DNA of 64,000 nucleotides from the NCBI GenBank assembly GCA_964429795.1, contig CAYSCW010000013.1, positions 1 through 64,000 on the forward strand, in the 5' to 3' direction. Below the pieces are notes generated by a model, which was not told where the DNA came from, searched no databases, and was given only the letters and a program-made list of their open reading frames with translations. This DNA comes from CAYSCW01 sp964429795 (GTDB lineage: Bacteria > Acidobacteriota > Aminicenantia > Aminicenantales > Aminicenantaceae). This document shows, piece after piece, positions 28,723 through 37,190 of this stretch. Both the position numbers and the translations under genes were made by a program. The first letter of the stretch is position 1, and each line of letters begins with the position of its first letter.

Positions 28723-28744
28723 ATAGTAGAGGCCGAAAAACAAG

Positions 28745-28780
28745 AAAAGGGGGAGACACAAAGAGTGTCTTCCCCTTTTT
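28745..28780 (+). terminator. Rho-independent terminator after the receptor gene
   Basis: A 15-bp stem (AAAAGGGGGAGACAC pairing with GTGTCTTCCCCTTTT, one G-U pair) closes a five-base loop AAAGA, and a T-run follows. It lies 22 bases after the receptor stop and 46 before the next start. Confidence 0.85.
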
Positions 28781-28825
28781 ATCAAAAAAACTGTTTAACC
28801 TTCCCATAAATATCGCGGAGGAAAC

Positions 28826-29680
28826 ATGAAAAGAATGATTTATGTTTCTGGCATCTTTTTGATATTCATTCTGATGAATTTTACTGTCTTTGCAGGAGAC
28901 AAGCCAAAAAATATCATGCTTCTCTTTGATATTAAGGACTATAGCAAAGAAATAGATAACACAATAGATTCGCTCTTCAAAAAAGGCCTTGGCCCAAAGG
29001 ACCAGCTTATAATTATGACACCTGCAAGTAAATTGTACAGCTACTCGAATAAAGTCATTTCACAATCCAGGAAGAAGATCAACGAAGAAGTAAAAGATAC
29101 ACTTAGAAAACACACTTCAATTTCAGGCGCTGATTACAGGAATATTTACACTCAAATGCTCAGCTTAGTGAATGAGATAAGGGGAGATGTGGGTTCACAA
29201 GATGTAAAAAATCTTATAGCTGCCTATGAAAACAATCGAAGAGAATTAAGGATGACCAGAAGGATTAACGAGAAAATGCTCTTAGAGTTCTCAGAGATTT
29301 TTAAAAGATCAAAAAAAGTGACCGGTGATACTGAAAATTATATATATCTCTTTTTCCAGAAAGAACAGAGGCCTATACCTAACAAAGATATAATGAACAG
29401 GTTGAGAGAAAATCAACAGATAGCCTTTAAAGTGATGGAGGTATTCCTGGAGGAACGATCCAGAACAGATTTTGCTTCAGAAGAGATAGGTGAAGAATTC
29501 AAAGAAGCTGATGTTATATTTAACTTTATTTATATCAGTCCCAAAGAGATTTCTACAAGAAGGTACCAGTTGGTTGATAACTCCGGAGATTTTTACAGCG
29601 CCATGACCAAAATAGTGGATATAACAGGGGGGGAAAAGATTACCACAACCCAGCCAAAAGTCATCTTTGAAGATAATTAA
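28826..29680 (+). CDS. Secreted protein with VWA-like N-terminus, unknown function
   Basis: The 284-residue protein has a signal peptide ending near FTVFAG. It then has KPKNIMLLFDIKDYSKEIDN and LGPKDQLIIMTPASKLYSYS, which recall the first strand and helix of VWA-related domains, with no clear MIDAS DxSxS. The rest is a long helical region. Acidobacterial VWFA-related proteins look similar, but the match is weak. GGAGGAAAC precedes the ATG. It lies in the same direction as the receptor but after a terminator. Its stop overlaps the stop of the converging gene in TTAA. Confidence 0.6.
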   Translation: MKRMIYVSGIFLIFILMNFTVFAGDKPKNIMLLFDIKDYSKEIDNTIDSLFKKGLGPKDQLIIMTPASKLYSYSNKVISQSRKKINEEVKDTLRKHTSISGADYRNIYTQMLSLVNEIRGDVGSQDVKNLIAAYENNRRELRMTRRINEKMLLEFSEIFKRSKKVTGDTENYIYLFFQKEQRPIPNKDIMNRLRENQQIAFKVMEVFLEERSRTDFASEEIGEEFKEADVIFNFIYISPKEISTRRYQLVDNSGDFYSAMTKIVDITGGEKITTTQPKVIFEDN

Positions 29681-30657
29681 AAATTTTGCTTCTTTTCCAA
29701 CTGTTTTATTATATCTTTAACAGCGCTTATCTGGGGATCATCTTCGGGACTTAATTCAACAAATTTATTTAAATAATCGATTGCTGTCTTCATCTCTCCT
29801 TTGTTCAAATAACAATATCCCAATTTTAAATAAGACTTCGGCCATTCGGGTTTTATCTCGGCAGTTAATTTATAATAATAAATTGCTTCATCAATTTTAT
29901 TTGAGTTAAAAAGAATCTCCGCGACATTATATGATAAAGCATGGTTTGAAGGATCGATAGTGATTGATTTCTCAAAATATTCTTTTGCTTTTTCAAAGTC
30001 ATTTTTATCCATATATAATTCACCAAGACTGGAATATATCGATGCGGCAGTTTCATTTCCTTTGATATCATCTTTTTCTTCCTTCAGTTTTTCTAAAACA
30101 AATTCAAATTCTTCTATCGCTTTATCATACTGCTTTAATTTTATATAACAGTTACCAATATTGATTCTTGCTTCATATAATTCCGGTTGTTTTTCAGCAA
30201 ATTCTTTAAAAACAGCGAGGGCACTTTCATATTCGCCTCGGTTGTATAAGTTCTCTCCTTTAAGGTACAGCGTTTTTGGATCTTCTTCTTCCAGGCTTTC
30301 AATATCTGCAGTTTTCTTTAAAACTATCTCCTGTTCTAAATTTTTAAGTGTAAATGCACTGATATCAAGTTCTGGAATAACAGTGGGATCATATCCTTCC
30401 TTTGATACCTTAATTTGTACAATTGTTTTTCCCAGGCCAATAAAAGACCATCTTCCCTCTTCATCGGTTGTTGTTGTCATGATAAGCTTATGGACCAATG
30501 ACTCGAGCTCAACCTTTGCCCCTTTAACAGGATTTCCATCTTTATCTACTACCACTCCCTTCAGTCTTGCCTCGCCTCTTCCTTCCTGAGATATGAGGAA
30601 ATAAGAAAAAACTGCCATGAAGGGAAAAAATAACAGTATGACTTTAAATTTTTTCAT
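29677..30657 (-). CDS. TPR protein with carboxypeptidase-regulatory-like domain
   Basis: The 326-residue protein has a signal peptide (VILLFFPFMAVFSYFLIS). A CarboxypepD_reg/transthyretin-like domain follows (LKGVVVDKDGNPVKGAKVEL, residues about 33-115). Then come at least five TPR units (LYLKGENLYNRGEYESALAV, ARINIGNCYIKLKQYDKAIE, SSLGELYMDKNDFEKAKEYF and others) to the end. This domain order is typical of exported scaffold proteins of the Acidobacteriota-like groups. AAGGAAGATTTTAAA precedes the ATG. It converges on the preceding gene and has no cotranscribed neighbour. Confidence 0.82.
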   Translation of the reverse strand: MKKFKVILLFFPFMAVFSYFLISQEGRGEARLKGVVVDKDGNPVKGAKVELESLVHKLIMTTTTDEEGRWSFIGLGKTIVQIKVSKEGYDPTVIPELDISAFTLKNLEQEIVLKKTADIESLEEEDPKTLYLKGENLYNRGEYESALAVFKEFAEKQPELYEARINIGNCYIKLKQYDKAIEEFEFVLEKLKEEKDDIKGNETAASIYSSLGELYMDKNDFEKAKEYFEKSITIDPSNHALSYNVAEILFNSNKIDEAIYYYKLTAEIKPEWPKSYLKLGYCYLNKGEMKTAIDYLNKFVELSPEDDPQISAVKDIIKQLEKKQNF

Positions 30658-30885
30658 TTTAAAATCTTCCTTTATTGCTCTTCCACCTTTATTTCAACTG
30701 GCTTTTATAATTTTTCTTAAAAACGAAGATTTACTTTTTTGAAAAGAATTCATTCACCGTCAATTCTTCCAGATTATCATCTATTGACTTGCTTAAATAA
30801 AGCTATCACAGGCAAAATAGCGAGTCAATACAGGAAACTCGTCTACTTATTACATTGCGTATGCTCAGGTAAGGCGACAAAGGCA

Positions 30886-31239
30886 TCAATAAGATATCAC
30901 ATTTTGAGCCGCTTTTTTCAGATTCCTATCCTCTGTCCATATTTCTATTCTTGAAAGAAGAGCTGAGGCTAAAAGATGAACATCTACATAGCCAAGCCCT
31001 TCCCCCATCAACCTATGCATCTCGATAAAACTTAATATCTCTTCATGATCTGCCGTTACGGCCATGGGGAGTGATCGAAGGAGCGTTAAGATTTCATCCC
31101 TGTTCCGGAGATTGCCGCAGGCCAATTCCCCGACGATAAAGGGATGGCAGACAACTCGTCCATTCAATAAAAGATCCTTGAGCTGTGGATTCCCGTACCG
31201 AAAATGGCAAATCCAAACGGATGTATCGACGAGGACCAT
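30886..31239 (-). CDS. vapC: VapC-type PIN-domain toxin
   Basis: The 117-residue PIN ribonuclease has the four acidic residues of the active site: D5 (VLVDTSVW), E38 (VGELACGN), D86 (GYVDVHLLA) and D104 (TEDRNL). VapC toxins cleave tRNA or rRNA when free of antitoxin. It starts 8 bases after the vapB stop, in one operon. Confidence 0.9.
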   Translation of the reverse strand: MVLVDTSVWICHFRYGNPQLKDLLLNGRVVCHPFIVGELACGNLRNRDEILTLLRSLPMAVTADHEEILSFIEMHRLMGEGLGYVDVHLLASALLSRIEIWTEDRNLKKAAQNVISY

Positions 31240-31247
31240 AGCTGTTT

Positions 31248-31439
31248 TTACTTTAACCTTCTTCTCGAGACAGGGCGAAGCGATTTTTCTGTTCCTCCCA
31301 ACTGGGCAAGCCTTTTGCTGCTTTCAATAGAAATTAGAGCCTCGAGTCCTCGCTGGACTAGGGCTGTTTTTTCCTTGATTCCTGTCAATTCTGAAGCTTT
31401 TTCTATAAGTTTACTATCGATATTTATTGTTGTTCTCAT
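31248..31439 (-). CDS. vapB: VapB-type antitoxin
   Basis: The 63-residue protein begins MRTTINIDSKLIEKASELTG, a ribbon-helix-helix-like N-terminus. It continues KTALVQRGLEALISIES and ends in a basic tail that would wrap the toxin. The open frame extends upstream to 31475, but the promoter elements fall inside that part. The ATG at 31439 is therefore preferred, which would leave little or no leader. It normally binds VapC and represses its own operon. Confidence 0.85.
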   Translation of the reverse strand: MRTTINIDSKLIEKASELTGIKEKTALVQRGLEALISIESSKRLAQLGGTEKSLRPVSRRRLK

Positions 31440-31475
31440 ATGCATATATATGCATGATTTATGCATATATGTCAA
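31437..31475 (-). promoter_or_regulatory. vapBC promoter and palindromic operator
   Basis: Reading on the minus strand, TTGACA (31470-31475) is the -35. The -10 region is the AT-rich TATATA just before the ATG, 19 bases away. The same stretch contains a perfect 14-base palindrome TGCATATATATGCA (31441-31454) and a further ATGCAT at 31461-31466. These are likely binding sites for the VapBC complex, which would block the promoter. Confidence 0.6.
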
Positions 31476-31601
31476 GCCGTTTATGAATATTAATGCCTTA
31501 CAATCAATTTTTTCTTCCTCTTTTTAAGAGGACTCATTCGTTTTGCATTTTTTCTCATAAATTATTATCTTACAGCCACCTCAGGGTGGGAAATCCAAGG
31601 A

Positions 31602-31682
31602 ATGAAGTGTCCTAAGTGCCAGGCTGACAATCCTGCCACCAATTTCCCTCCTTCATCCTCTTATGTTCAGTGCAGCCGTTAG
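31602..31682 (+). pseudogene. Possible zinc-ribbon N-terminal remnant
   Basis: An ATG after TCCAAGGA starts a 26-codon frame with MKCPKCQADNP, the usual opening of zinc-ribbon-tagged regulatory proteins, followed by unrelated residues and a TAG. It overlaps the end of the C69 peptidase gene in antisense. It is too short to assign and may be chance. Confidence 0.2.
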
Positions 31683-33310
31683 TCTTTCTTGTCCTCGCCC
31701 CAGTCTGGCAGCTTGAATTGTTCGGGCTTGCTTTTTAAGACTTCTTTGAGCCATTCAGAAGGATAGCCCATTTCGCGGGGACGTCCTCGCTCATCTTTCA
31801 CATAGCCGTCGTTGTATTTTGTCAAAAGGTACTCACCCAGCTCTATCCAGCGTTTGACCACCAGCTCTCCCTGACTGACCGAGTAATTTGTCAAAAATTG
31901 AACCAGGAGCTTCGGATCTGTTTTGTCTAACTCGAGCGCTATTTTCTCAATCGCCGGTTGAAGAGAAAGAAATTGGCCTTCCAGGGCTTTCTGGACATTT
32001 TGAATGTCTATAACCATAGAGGAATATTTCAGGTCGGCGTAGTTTGCCACAAAATTAAACACCCACCAAGCAGAATCCCATGAAAATTTTTGGAGATCCC
32101 CAACAGTGAATGGTTTGGGCAGGTCTTGAATACAGCAGTAAAGAGGAATATAGCATGTCGTATAGGTGTCGTCCACGCCGTACCAATAGACACCGCCTAT
32201 GGAGTTGGGGAGCCATCTCCTGGACTGGGATATGAAAGAAAATCCTGTCTGCTGTGTTGATATTGGACGCTCCCAGCTGTATTCGACACCATCCACTTCC
32301 CAGGTGAGCCCTCGGTAGCGCACAGGGCACCCGAACGGTCCGGCATCTATGCCTTTGGTCATGTCAAACTCTGTTCCCTCATAATGGTCGCGCATGATAT
32401 TCATCACGTCATGCAGGGAAAGTTTCTGGTCTGGTTTGATCCATAAAGGGTAAGGCTTTGCGTCTTCTACGCCGCGCTGAAAATCAGGGGACAAATTTAG
32501 GGATGGCGCGCTTCGGCAAAACATACTCCAGACGCGTGCAGCACAAGTCCTGAGTGATGAGGGCTTTGGAGGGTCGTACGCGTAACGGAAACTGAAAGGC
32601 TTTCCGGATTTCTTATCATAATAACCCTTTTGTTCAGCAAAGGAGATAACATTTTCGGAGTACATACAATTCTCGGGGTCGTTTAAGGGGAACTCCCCGA
32701 TACGGGACATATTGGCATGGGCGGAAATGTATCCATCCGGAATCTGCAGCGCTACCCAGTGGGCTCCTTTTCCGCCCGGACCCGGACCGATCATCTCCAT
32801 GATCCAGGCTTCATCGGGATCGGCGATGGAAAAGGATTCTCCTGTACTGGCATACCCGTATTCTTCGACCAGTTCAGCCATGACTTTAATGGCCTCCCTG
32901 GCAGTTTTGGCCCTCTGGAGGGCAAGTCTCATCAGAAAGAAATAATGAAGAAGTCCGTCCGGATTTCTCAGTTCCTTGCGGCCTCCGAATGTGGTTTCGC
33001 CGATGGCCAACTGGTGCTCATTCATCAAGCCGACAACAGCATAAGTATGGGAAACTTGCCTGGCTTCGCCCCTGATCTTGCCGTCTCTTCCTCTGATTTC
33101 GATGGTTGAGTCTGGTTTGTGGTCTTGAGCAGGAATGTATTCGAGATGAGGGAGAAATTCCCCGTCACAGGAATAGGTGATCATCACAGATCCGTCTTTT
33201 GAGGCTCCTTTTGTCACAAGAAAGCTCGAGCAGTCGTCCTCGGCCCATTGATTGACCACCAATAGACTCAAGAATAGAAGAATGGCAGGAAAGATGATTT
33301 TTTGTTTCAT
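31679..33310 (-). CDS. Secreted C69-family dipeptidase
   Basis: The 543-residue protein belongs to peptidase family C69 (PepD-like N-terminal-nucleophile hydrolases). After a signal peptide the mature chain would begin at or near C27 (AEDD-CSSFLVTKGASKDGS), the catalytic cysteine of the family. Family blocks IMEMIGPGPGGKGAHWVALQ and ANMSRIGEFPL are present. GGAGGATTTAAC precedes the ATG. It likely trims dipeptides in the periplasm. It has no clear operon partner. Confidence 0.88.
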   Translation of the reverse strand: MKQKIIFPAILLFLSLLVVNQWAEDDCSSFLVTKGASKDGSVMITYSCDGEFLPHLEYIPAQDHKPDSTIEIRGRDGKIRGEARQVSHTYAVVGLMNEHQLAIGETTFGGRKELRNPDGLLHYFFLMRLALQRAKTAREAIKVMAELVEEYGYASTGESFSIADPDEAWIMEMIGPGPGGKGAHWVALQIPDGYISAHANMSRIGEFPLNDPENCMYSENVISFAEQKGYYDKKSGKPFSFRYAYDPPKPSSLRTCAARVWSMFCRSAPSLNLSPDFQRGVEDAKPYPLWIKPDQKLSLHDVMNIMRDHYEGTEFDMTKGIDAGPFGCPVRYRGLTWEVDGVEYSWERPISTQQTGFSFISQSRRWLPNSIGGVYWYGVDDTYTTCYIPLYCCIQDLPKPFTVGDLQKFSWDSAWWVFNFVANYADLKYSSMVIDIQNVQKALEGQFLSLQPAIEKIALELDKTDPKLLVQFLTNYSVSQGELVVKRWIELGEYLLTKYNDGYVKDERGRPREMGYPSEWLKEVLKSKPEQFKLPDWGEDKKD

Positions 33311-33532
33311 TGTTAAATCCTCCTTCTTGTATTTTTATGAATGATAGAATCTAACCTATATCTGAGAATGAAAAAAATCAAGCTAAATTCTATCCAAAAG
33401 GTATTTGTATTATGGGCAAGCGAATAGTGTCCCCTGGTTCTGTTTTATTGTTTATTGGTTCTGCATTGGTTCTGCGATTGACTGCAATTTTTTTCTGTGC
33501 TATAAGCTTTTTCTGGGAATCAGACAGAAGTA

Positions 33533-34279
33533 ATGAAGAAGACCAAAGCTATACTTAGAGATATTCTCTCCTCTTTACATTTAGATGACAAAGTATCTGA
33601 TATTCGTACGTGTGTGTACTGGACAGCGGTCACTTCATCTCGCTGCGGCCTTGCCTCTTCCATGGCGGCCTCCATCCTTCCCTCTGAAGGGCACCAAGTG
33701 GAATCCGCTGGGAATCTTCTTCCCATACAAGCAAGAGCATTGGCAGAACTATCCCTATCAGACCGCATCCTTGAAGCTTCGATTGGTATCGCTGCAATAA
33801 ATTCCATACTGCCTATTGATGAGTCTTTATGTGTTGACTTGAATGCTGAAGATGAAATTCGCTCACAAGGAAAGGGAAAACGGATAGCGATTATCGGGCA
33901 TTTCCCATTTGTCAAAAGCCTAAGCGCAGAAGCTCGAGAATTGTGGGTTTTTGAACTCCCAGGACGTGAGCGTCCCGGGGACATTATAGACAATAAGGCC
34001 GAGTCACTTCTCCCGCAGGCAGAAGTAATCGCCATAACCAGCACCACATTGATTAACCACACATTGGGAGGCATCCTGGATCTTCTTGCGCCAGATGCCT
34101 ACAAGATGATGCTTGGCCCGAGTACTCCTTTATCGCCGCTGTTGTTTGAGTATGGATTTGACGCAATATCTGGTTCCATTGTAGCTGATCGAAATCAAGT
34201 GCTCAATTGCATAAGCCAGGGAGCAAATTTTCGGCAGGTGAAGGGCGTGCGAAAAGTGATCCTGCGCTGCAAATTGTGA
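33533..34279 (+). CDS. DUF4213/DUF364 Rossmann-like protein
   Basis: The 248-residue protein has an N-terminal DUF4213 (enolase N-like) part and a DUF364 Rossmann-like part (GKRIAIIGHFPFVKSL, then ITSTTLINHTLGGIL and MLGPSTPLSPLLFEYGFDAISG). The family is linked to metal or siderophore chelation by structure, without an assigned reaction. The start has only a weak ribosome binding site. Confidence 0.8.
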   Translation: MKKTKAILRDILSSLHLDDKVSDIRTCVYWTAVTSSRCGLASSMAASILPSEGHQVESAGNLLPIQARALAELSLSDRILEASIGIAAINSILPIDESLCVDLNAEDEIRSQGKGKRIAIIGHFPFVKSLSAEARELWVFELPGRERPGDIIDNKAESLLPQAEVIAITSTTLINHTLGGILDLLAPDAYKMMLGPSTPLSPLLFEYGFDAISGSIVADRNQVLNCISQGANFRQVKGVRKVILRCKL

Positions 34280-34481
34280 TCTGGCCTTTAACTCTGAATA
34301 TTTTTTTCTTTTATTGGCCTCCCTTCTGCTTATCTTCCAAGTATATTTCAACTCAGGCCGCTCTTTGTCTTCAGCGCTGCGCAAGACGTGATTTATAATC
34401 AGCCCCAAATTCATAAAAGGTTGCAAAAGAGTCAAAATTGAGATAAGAAAAAAAAGACTGATAAAAAGGAGGAATCTTTCT

Positions 34482-34669
34482 ATGGAAGAAAGGATCATTT
34501 CTTTCTGTGGATTGGACTGCTCAGAATGCCCGGCTTATATTGGCACTCAGAAAGGAGACAAAGATCTTATCGAGAAAACAGCAAAACGATGGTCAACCTC
34601 CAAGCACAAGCTGGAACCAGATGATATCATCTGCGATGGCTGTACTTTTATCGACAAGAGATTGGCCAG
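34482..34669 (+). CDS. DUF3795 protein, 3' part lost in gap
   Basis: Sixty-two codons begin MEERIISFCGLDCSECPAYI and continue to ICDGCTF, the cysteine pattern of DUF3795 proteins, which are probable metal or Fe-S binders of unknown role. AAAAAGGAGGAATC precedes the ATG. The coding sequence runs into the run of N. The 200 bases before it (34280-34481) show nothing else. Confidence 0.75.
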
Positions 34670-34769
34670 NNNNNNNNNNNNNNNNNNNNNNNNNNNNNNN
34701 NNNNNNNNNNNNNNNNNNNNNNNNNNNNNNNNNNNNNNNNNNNNNNNNNNNNNNNNNNNNNNNNNNNNN
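34670..34769. other. Assembly gap of 100 N
   Basis: A second run of exactly 100 N. Both flanking genes, one on each strand, run into it, so their ends are missing and the true distance is unknown. Confidence 0.95.
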
Positions 34770-35559
34770 TCAGTAATTCTCTTTTGTATAACTCTGGAAC
34801 GTTAAGAGAGAAACCTCTGCCTAATCCCCACAATATATCTGGGAAACCATATCTTCTTGTGCTCTGATGATGATCTCCAAATGTCATAAACATAACATTG
34901 TCTATGCTATCGGAGTGACATCCTCAATAAATTTCTTTGAGTGAAAAATCGGTCACCTCTTCAGCATTGAGGACATAGTGATTGCCGCCAGGCTTTTCAG
35001 GACGATGAATGATATAACCATTCTCAGCAAGGAAATCGAGTGCTCCCAGGTCAAGGCTTAGACAGCTGACAGCAATAAAGGCAAGCTTATCTTTTCCTAT
35101 ACCTGAAGGTTGATATTTATCGAGTAAATCATATATTTGATCTCTCTTCTTTAGTATATTTTCTTTTAAATGTTGACTGTGTTTCTCTGCAGCCTTCACT
35201 ATTATTTCCTCGTCTCTCTGAGTAAATAAAGGAAAGTTGATGTAAAAAAGATCCTTCTCCTGTCTTATAATTTCTAGCCGCAGAAGATCATTAATTTTAG
35301 TTTTGGAAGAACTCAATCTTGACTCAATTTCTTCCCTTTTCATGGGCGACTCTGCCATTTTCAACAATAACAACTTGACCTCTTTTGGGCTACAGATAAC
35401 ATAAGGATTGTATTGGGGATCATTATTTTCGATGCTTCCCACGATGGCAATCTGAAGCTTTCTCTCTTTCTGACTGAATCCTTGGTTTTGAAGGACAGCT
35501 AAAGCAAAAAATATAATAGAAAAACACACAAACAAGAGAATCATTTTTTTGTAATGCAT
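34770..35559 (-). pseudogene. Exported wHTH-containing protein with in-frame TGA, truncated by gap
   Basis: From the ATG at 35559 (AGGAGG 5 bases upstream) the frame encodes 211 residues and a TGA at 34924-34926. They comprise an N-terminal signal or anchor (MILLFVCFSIIFFALAVL), a winged-helix-like segment (SPKEVKLLLLKMAESPMKRE, then SSSKTKINDLLRLEIIR) and an alpha/beta part ending DFSLKEIY. After the TGA the same frame stays open and well formed (GCHSDSIDNVMFMTFGDHHQ, then RRYGFPDILWGLGRG) into the gap. The protein was therefore longer; TGG to TGA (Trp to stop) is the simplest explanation. No family was recognised. Confidence 0.55.
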
Positions 35560-35684
35560 ACCAACCTCCTTTTTATTAAAGGACGTAAATTCCACAGAAA
35601 AAGTTGGCAAAAAAACCCTATTTTTCATGAGGGAAAAGATGTACTTGATAATCTGACAAGTAGTCTTATGACAGTCTACATATT

Positions 35685-37142
35685 TTAAACTTCTCTTTTA
35701 CTCAATTCAGCCTGTTGTACAATCTGACGAAGCTTTTCTTTCACTTTGACAGGTAAAAGCTCAGGTTTATGCTCAACGAGCATTTTCTCAATTCTTTCCG
35801 TGGCGCGCTCGGAAAAGGATTTAGCGCCCTTCTCAAGCCAGCCCCCGTATGTTGCCCGCTCAAAAAGCGAAGGGTACCAGCGCTCACGGTAATGTTTGAG
35901 CGTATGATCTGCTTTGAGGAATTCACCGTCAGGGCCGACTGCAGCTATTACATCCACAGCCAGGGTCTCTTCATTAACCTCAAATTCTTTGGCATAAGCC
36001 TTTATCCAGCTCACAATTTCGTCGCATAAGGCTAGCTGGACAAAAGAGAAAGTCAAACCGGATTCAAGATACCCGAGGTCATGGATGAGGTTGCTGCCTG
36101 CAAGGGTTTCGACAACAAGGCTCAGCGCCGCTTCTGCCGCTGCCTGTTGGTCGCTGACCTTGGCCTCTGATGCTCCTCCGATGGCAAACATGGGAAGACC
36201 GTAGAAATGAGCTAATGCCTGGGTAACGGTTCGTTCCGGCTCGCAGTAAGATGTCACTAGGGTTTTCATGTCAAATGTTCCACCAGGCGGCATACCGGGA
36301 ACAATGACTGGCGATCCCTCGCGCACCAACTGCGAAAGCACCAAGCCCACAAGAACGCCTGCATAATCCAAGGCAACGGAACCGGCAGGGGTGACCGGGC
36401 TGGTGATGGCTGCTGTAGAGGTTGGGATGTAAAGGGAAGGAAGATTTTTTTCGGCCAGGAAGAGGAGCTTCTCCAATGCTTCTTTGTTGTGCCTCAACCC
36501 TGAAACGGCGTTGATGTAACAGGCGACCATAGGCTTTTCTCTCAATGCCTCCACACTGCCCATTAAGGCTTCGGCCATTTTGACGGCATCCCGACAACCT
36601 TCTGTTTCATAAGTAACGAAAATTATAGGTTTGGTGGTATAATTCAGCATAGCCTCCATCTGGTAGCGGTCAGCCAAGGTTCCATCGACATCTGAGGGCA
36701 GGAGCATGGACATCACAAAATCTATGTTGGGAAGCGCATCGCAAAGAATGACTCCTTCCTCTACGTCTTTTACCAACGGGCCTCGGCGTTTGCCGGTGCG
36801 GTGGTCGATGATGTTGAGGCAATCTGAACCAGGGCCAAAAAAACAATTATACCCTTCAACCGGCATTGCGGGTTTCCCATGTCGATCATATAAAACGACT
36901 CTTTTAGGGACAGTCTTCAAGGCATTTTCTATCAATTCAGAGGGTACGCGTACAAGGTTCCCGTCTTCGACCCGGGCTCCCGCCTTCTTGATTAGCCGGA
37001 CAGCCTTTTCCAGAAAAAGGCGCACTCCAACGCGCTCCAGGATTTCTAGGCTTGCCTCATGGATTCGTTGACACTTCTCTTCAGAAAGACGGGGCAGACG
37101 AAGCTCATGGGAGATCTTCTTTTGTTTATCGGGATCAATCAT
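35685..37142 (-). CDS. MttB-family (trimethylamine methyltransferase-like) protein
   Basis: The 485-residue TIM-barrel protein is full length for the MttB superfamily (EILERVGVRLFLEKAVRLIK at the start, GGASEAKVSDQQAAAEAALS in the core). No TAG interrupts it, so it is one of the many members without pyrrolysine. Non-pyrrolysine members demethylate quaternary amines such as glycine betaine or carnitine onto a corrinoid protein. No corrinoid protein or MtbA-like partner is in view. It follows a transporter gene by 48 bases on the same strand, suggesting an import-and-use pair. The substrate is not known. Confidence 0.88.
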   Translation of the reverse strand: MIDPDKQKKISHELRLPRLSEEKCQRIHEASLEILERVGVRLFLEKAVRLIKKAGARVEDGNLVRVPSELIENALKTVPKRVVLYDRHGKPAMPVEGYNCFFGPGSDCLNIIDHRTGKRRGPLVKDVEEGVILCDALPNIDFVMSMLLPSDVDGTLADRYQMEAMLNYTTKPIIFVTYETEGCRDAVKMAEALMGSVEALREKPMVACYINAVSGLRHNKEALEKLLFLAEKNLPSLYIPTSTAAITSPVTPAGSVALDYAGVLVGLVLSQLVREGSPVIVPGMPPGGTFDMKTLVTSYCEPERTVTQALAHFYGLPMFAIGGASEAKVSDQQAAAEAALSLVVETLAGSNLIHDLGYLESGLTFSFVQLALCDEIVSWIKAYAKEFEVNEETLAVDVIAAVGPDGEFLKADHTLKHYRERWYPSLFERATYGGWLEKGAKSFSERATERIEKMLVEHKPELLPVKVKEKLRQIVQQAELSKREV

Positions 37143-37190
37143 TGCGATTCTCCTTTTTCAGGTTTATACAAGAAAAAAATTTTGTATTAT

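Noticed and set aside
30739..30954. Small ORF upstream of vapBC on the plus strand
   Set aside because: It has no ribosome binding site, no family resemblance and overlaps the vapC 3' end in antisense.
35685..37142. Possible pyrrolysine-containing MttB
   Set aside because: The whole 485-codon frame has no TAG inside, so this is a member without pyrrolysine.
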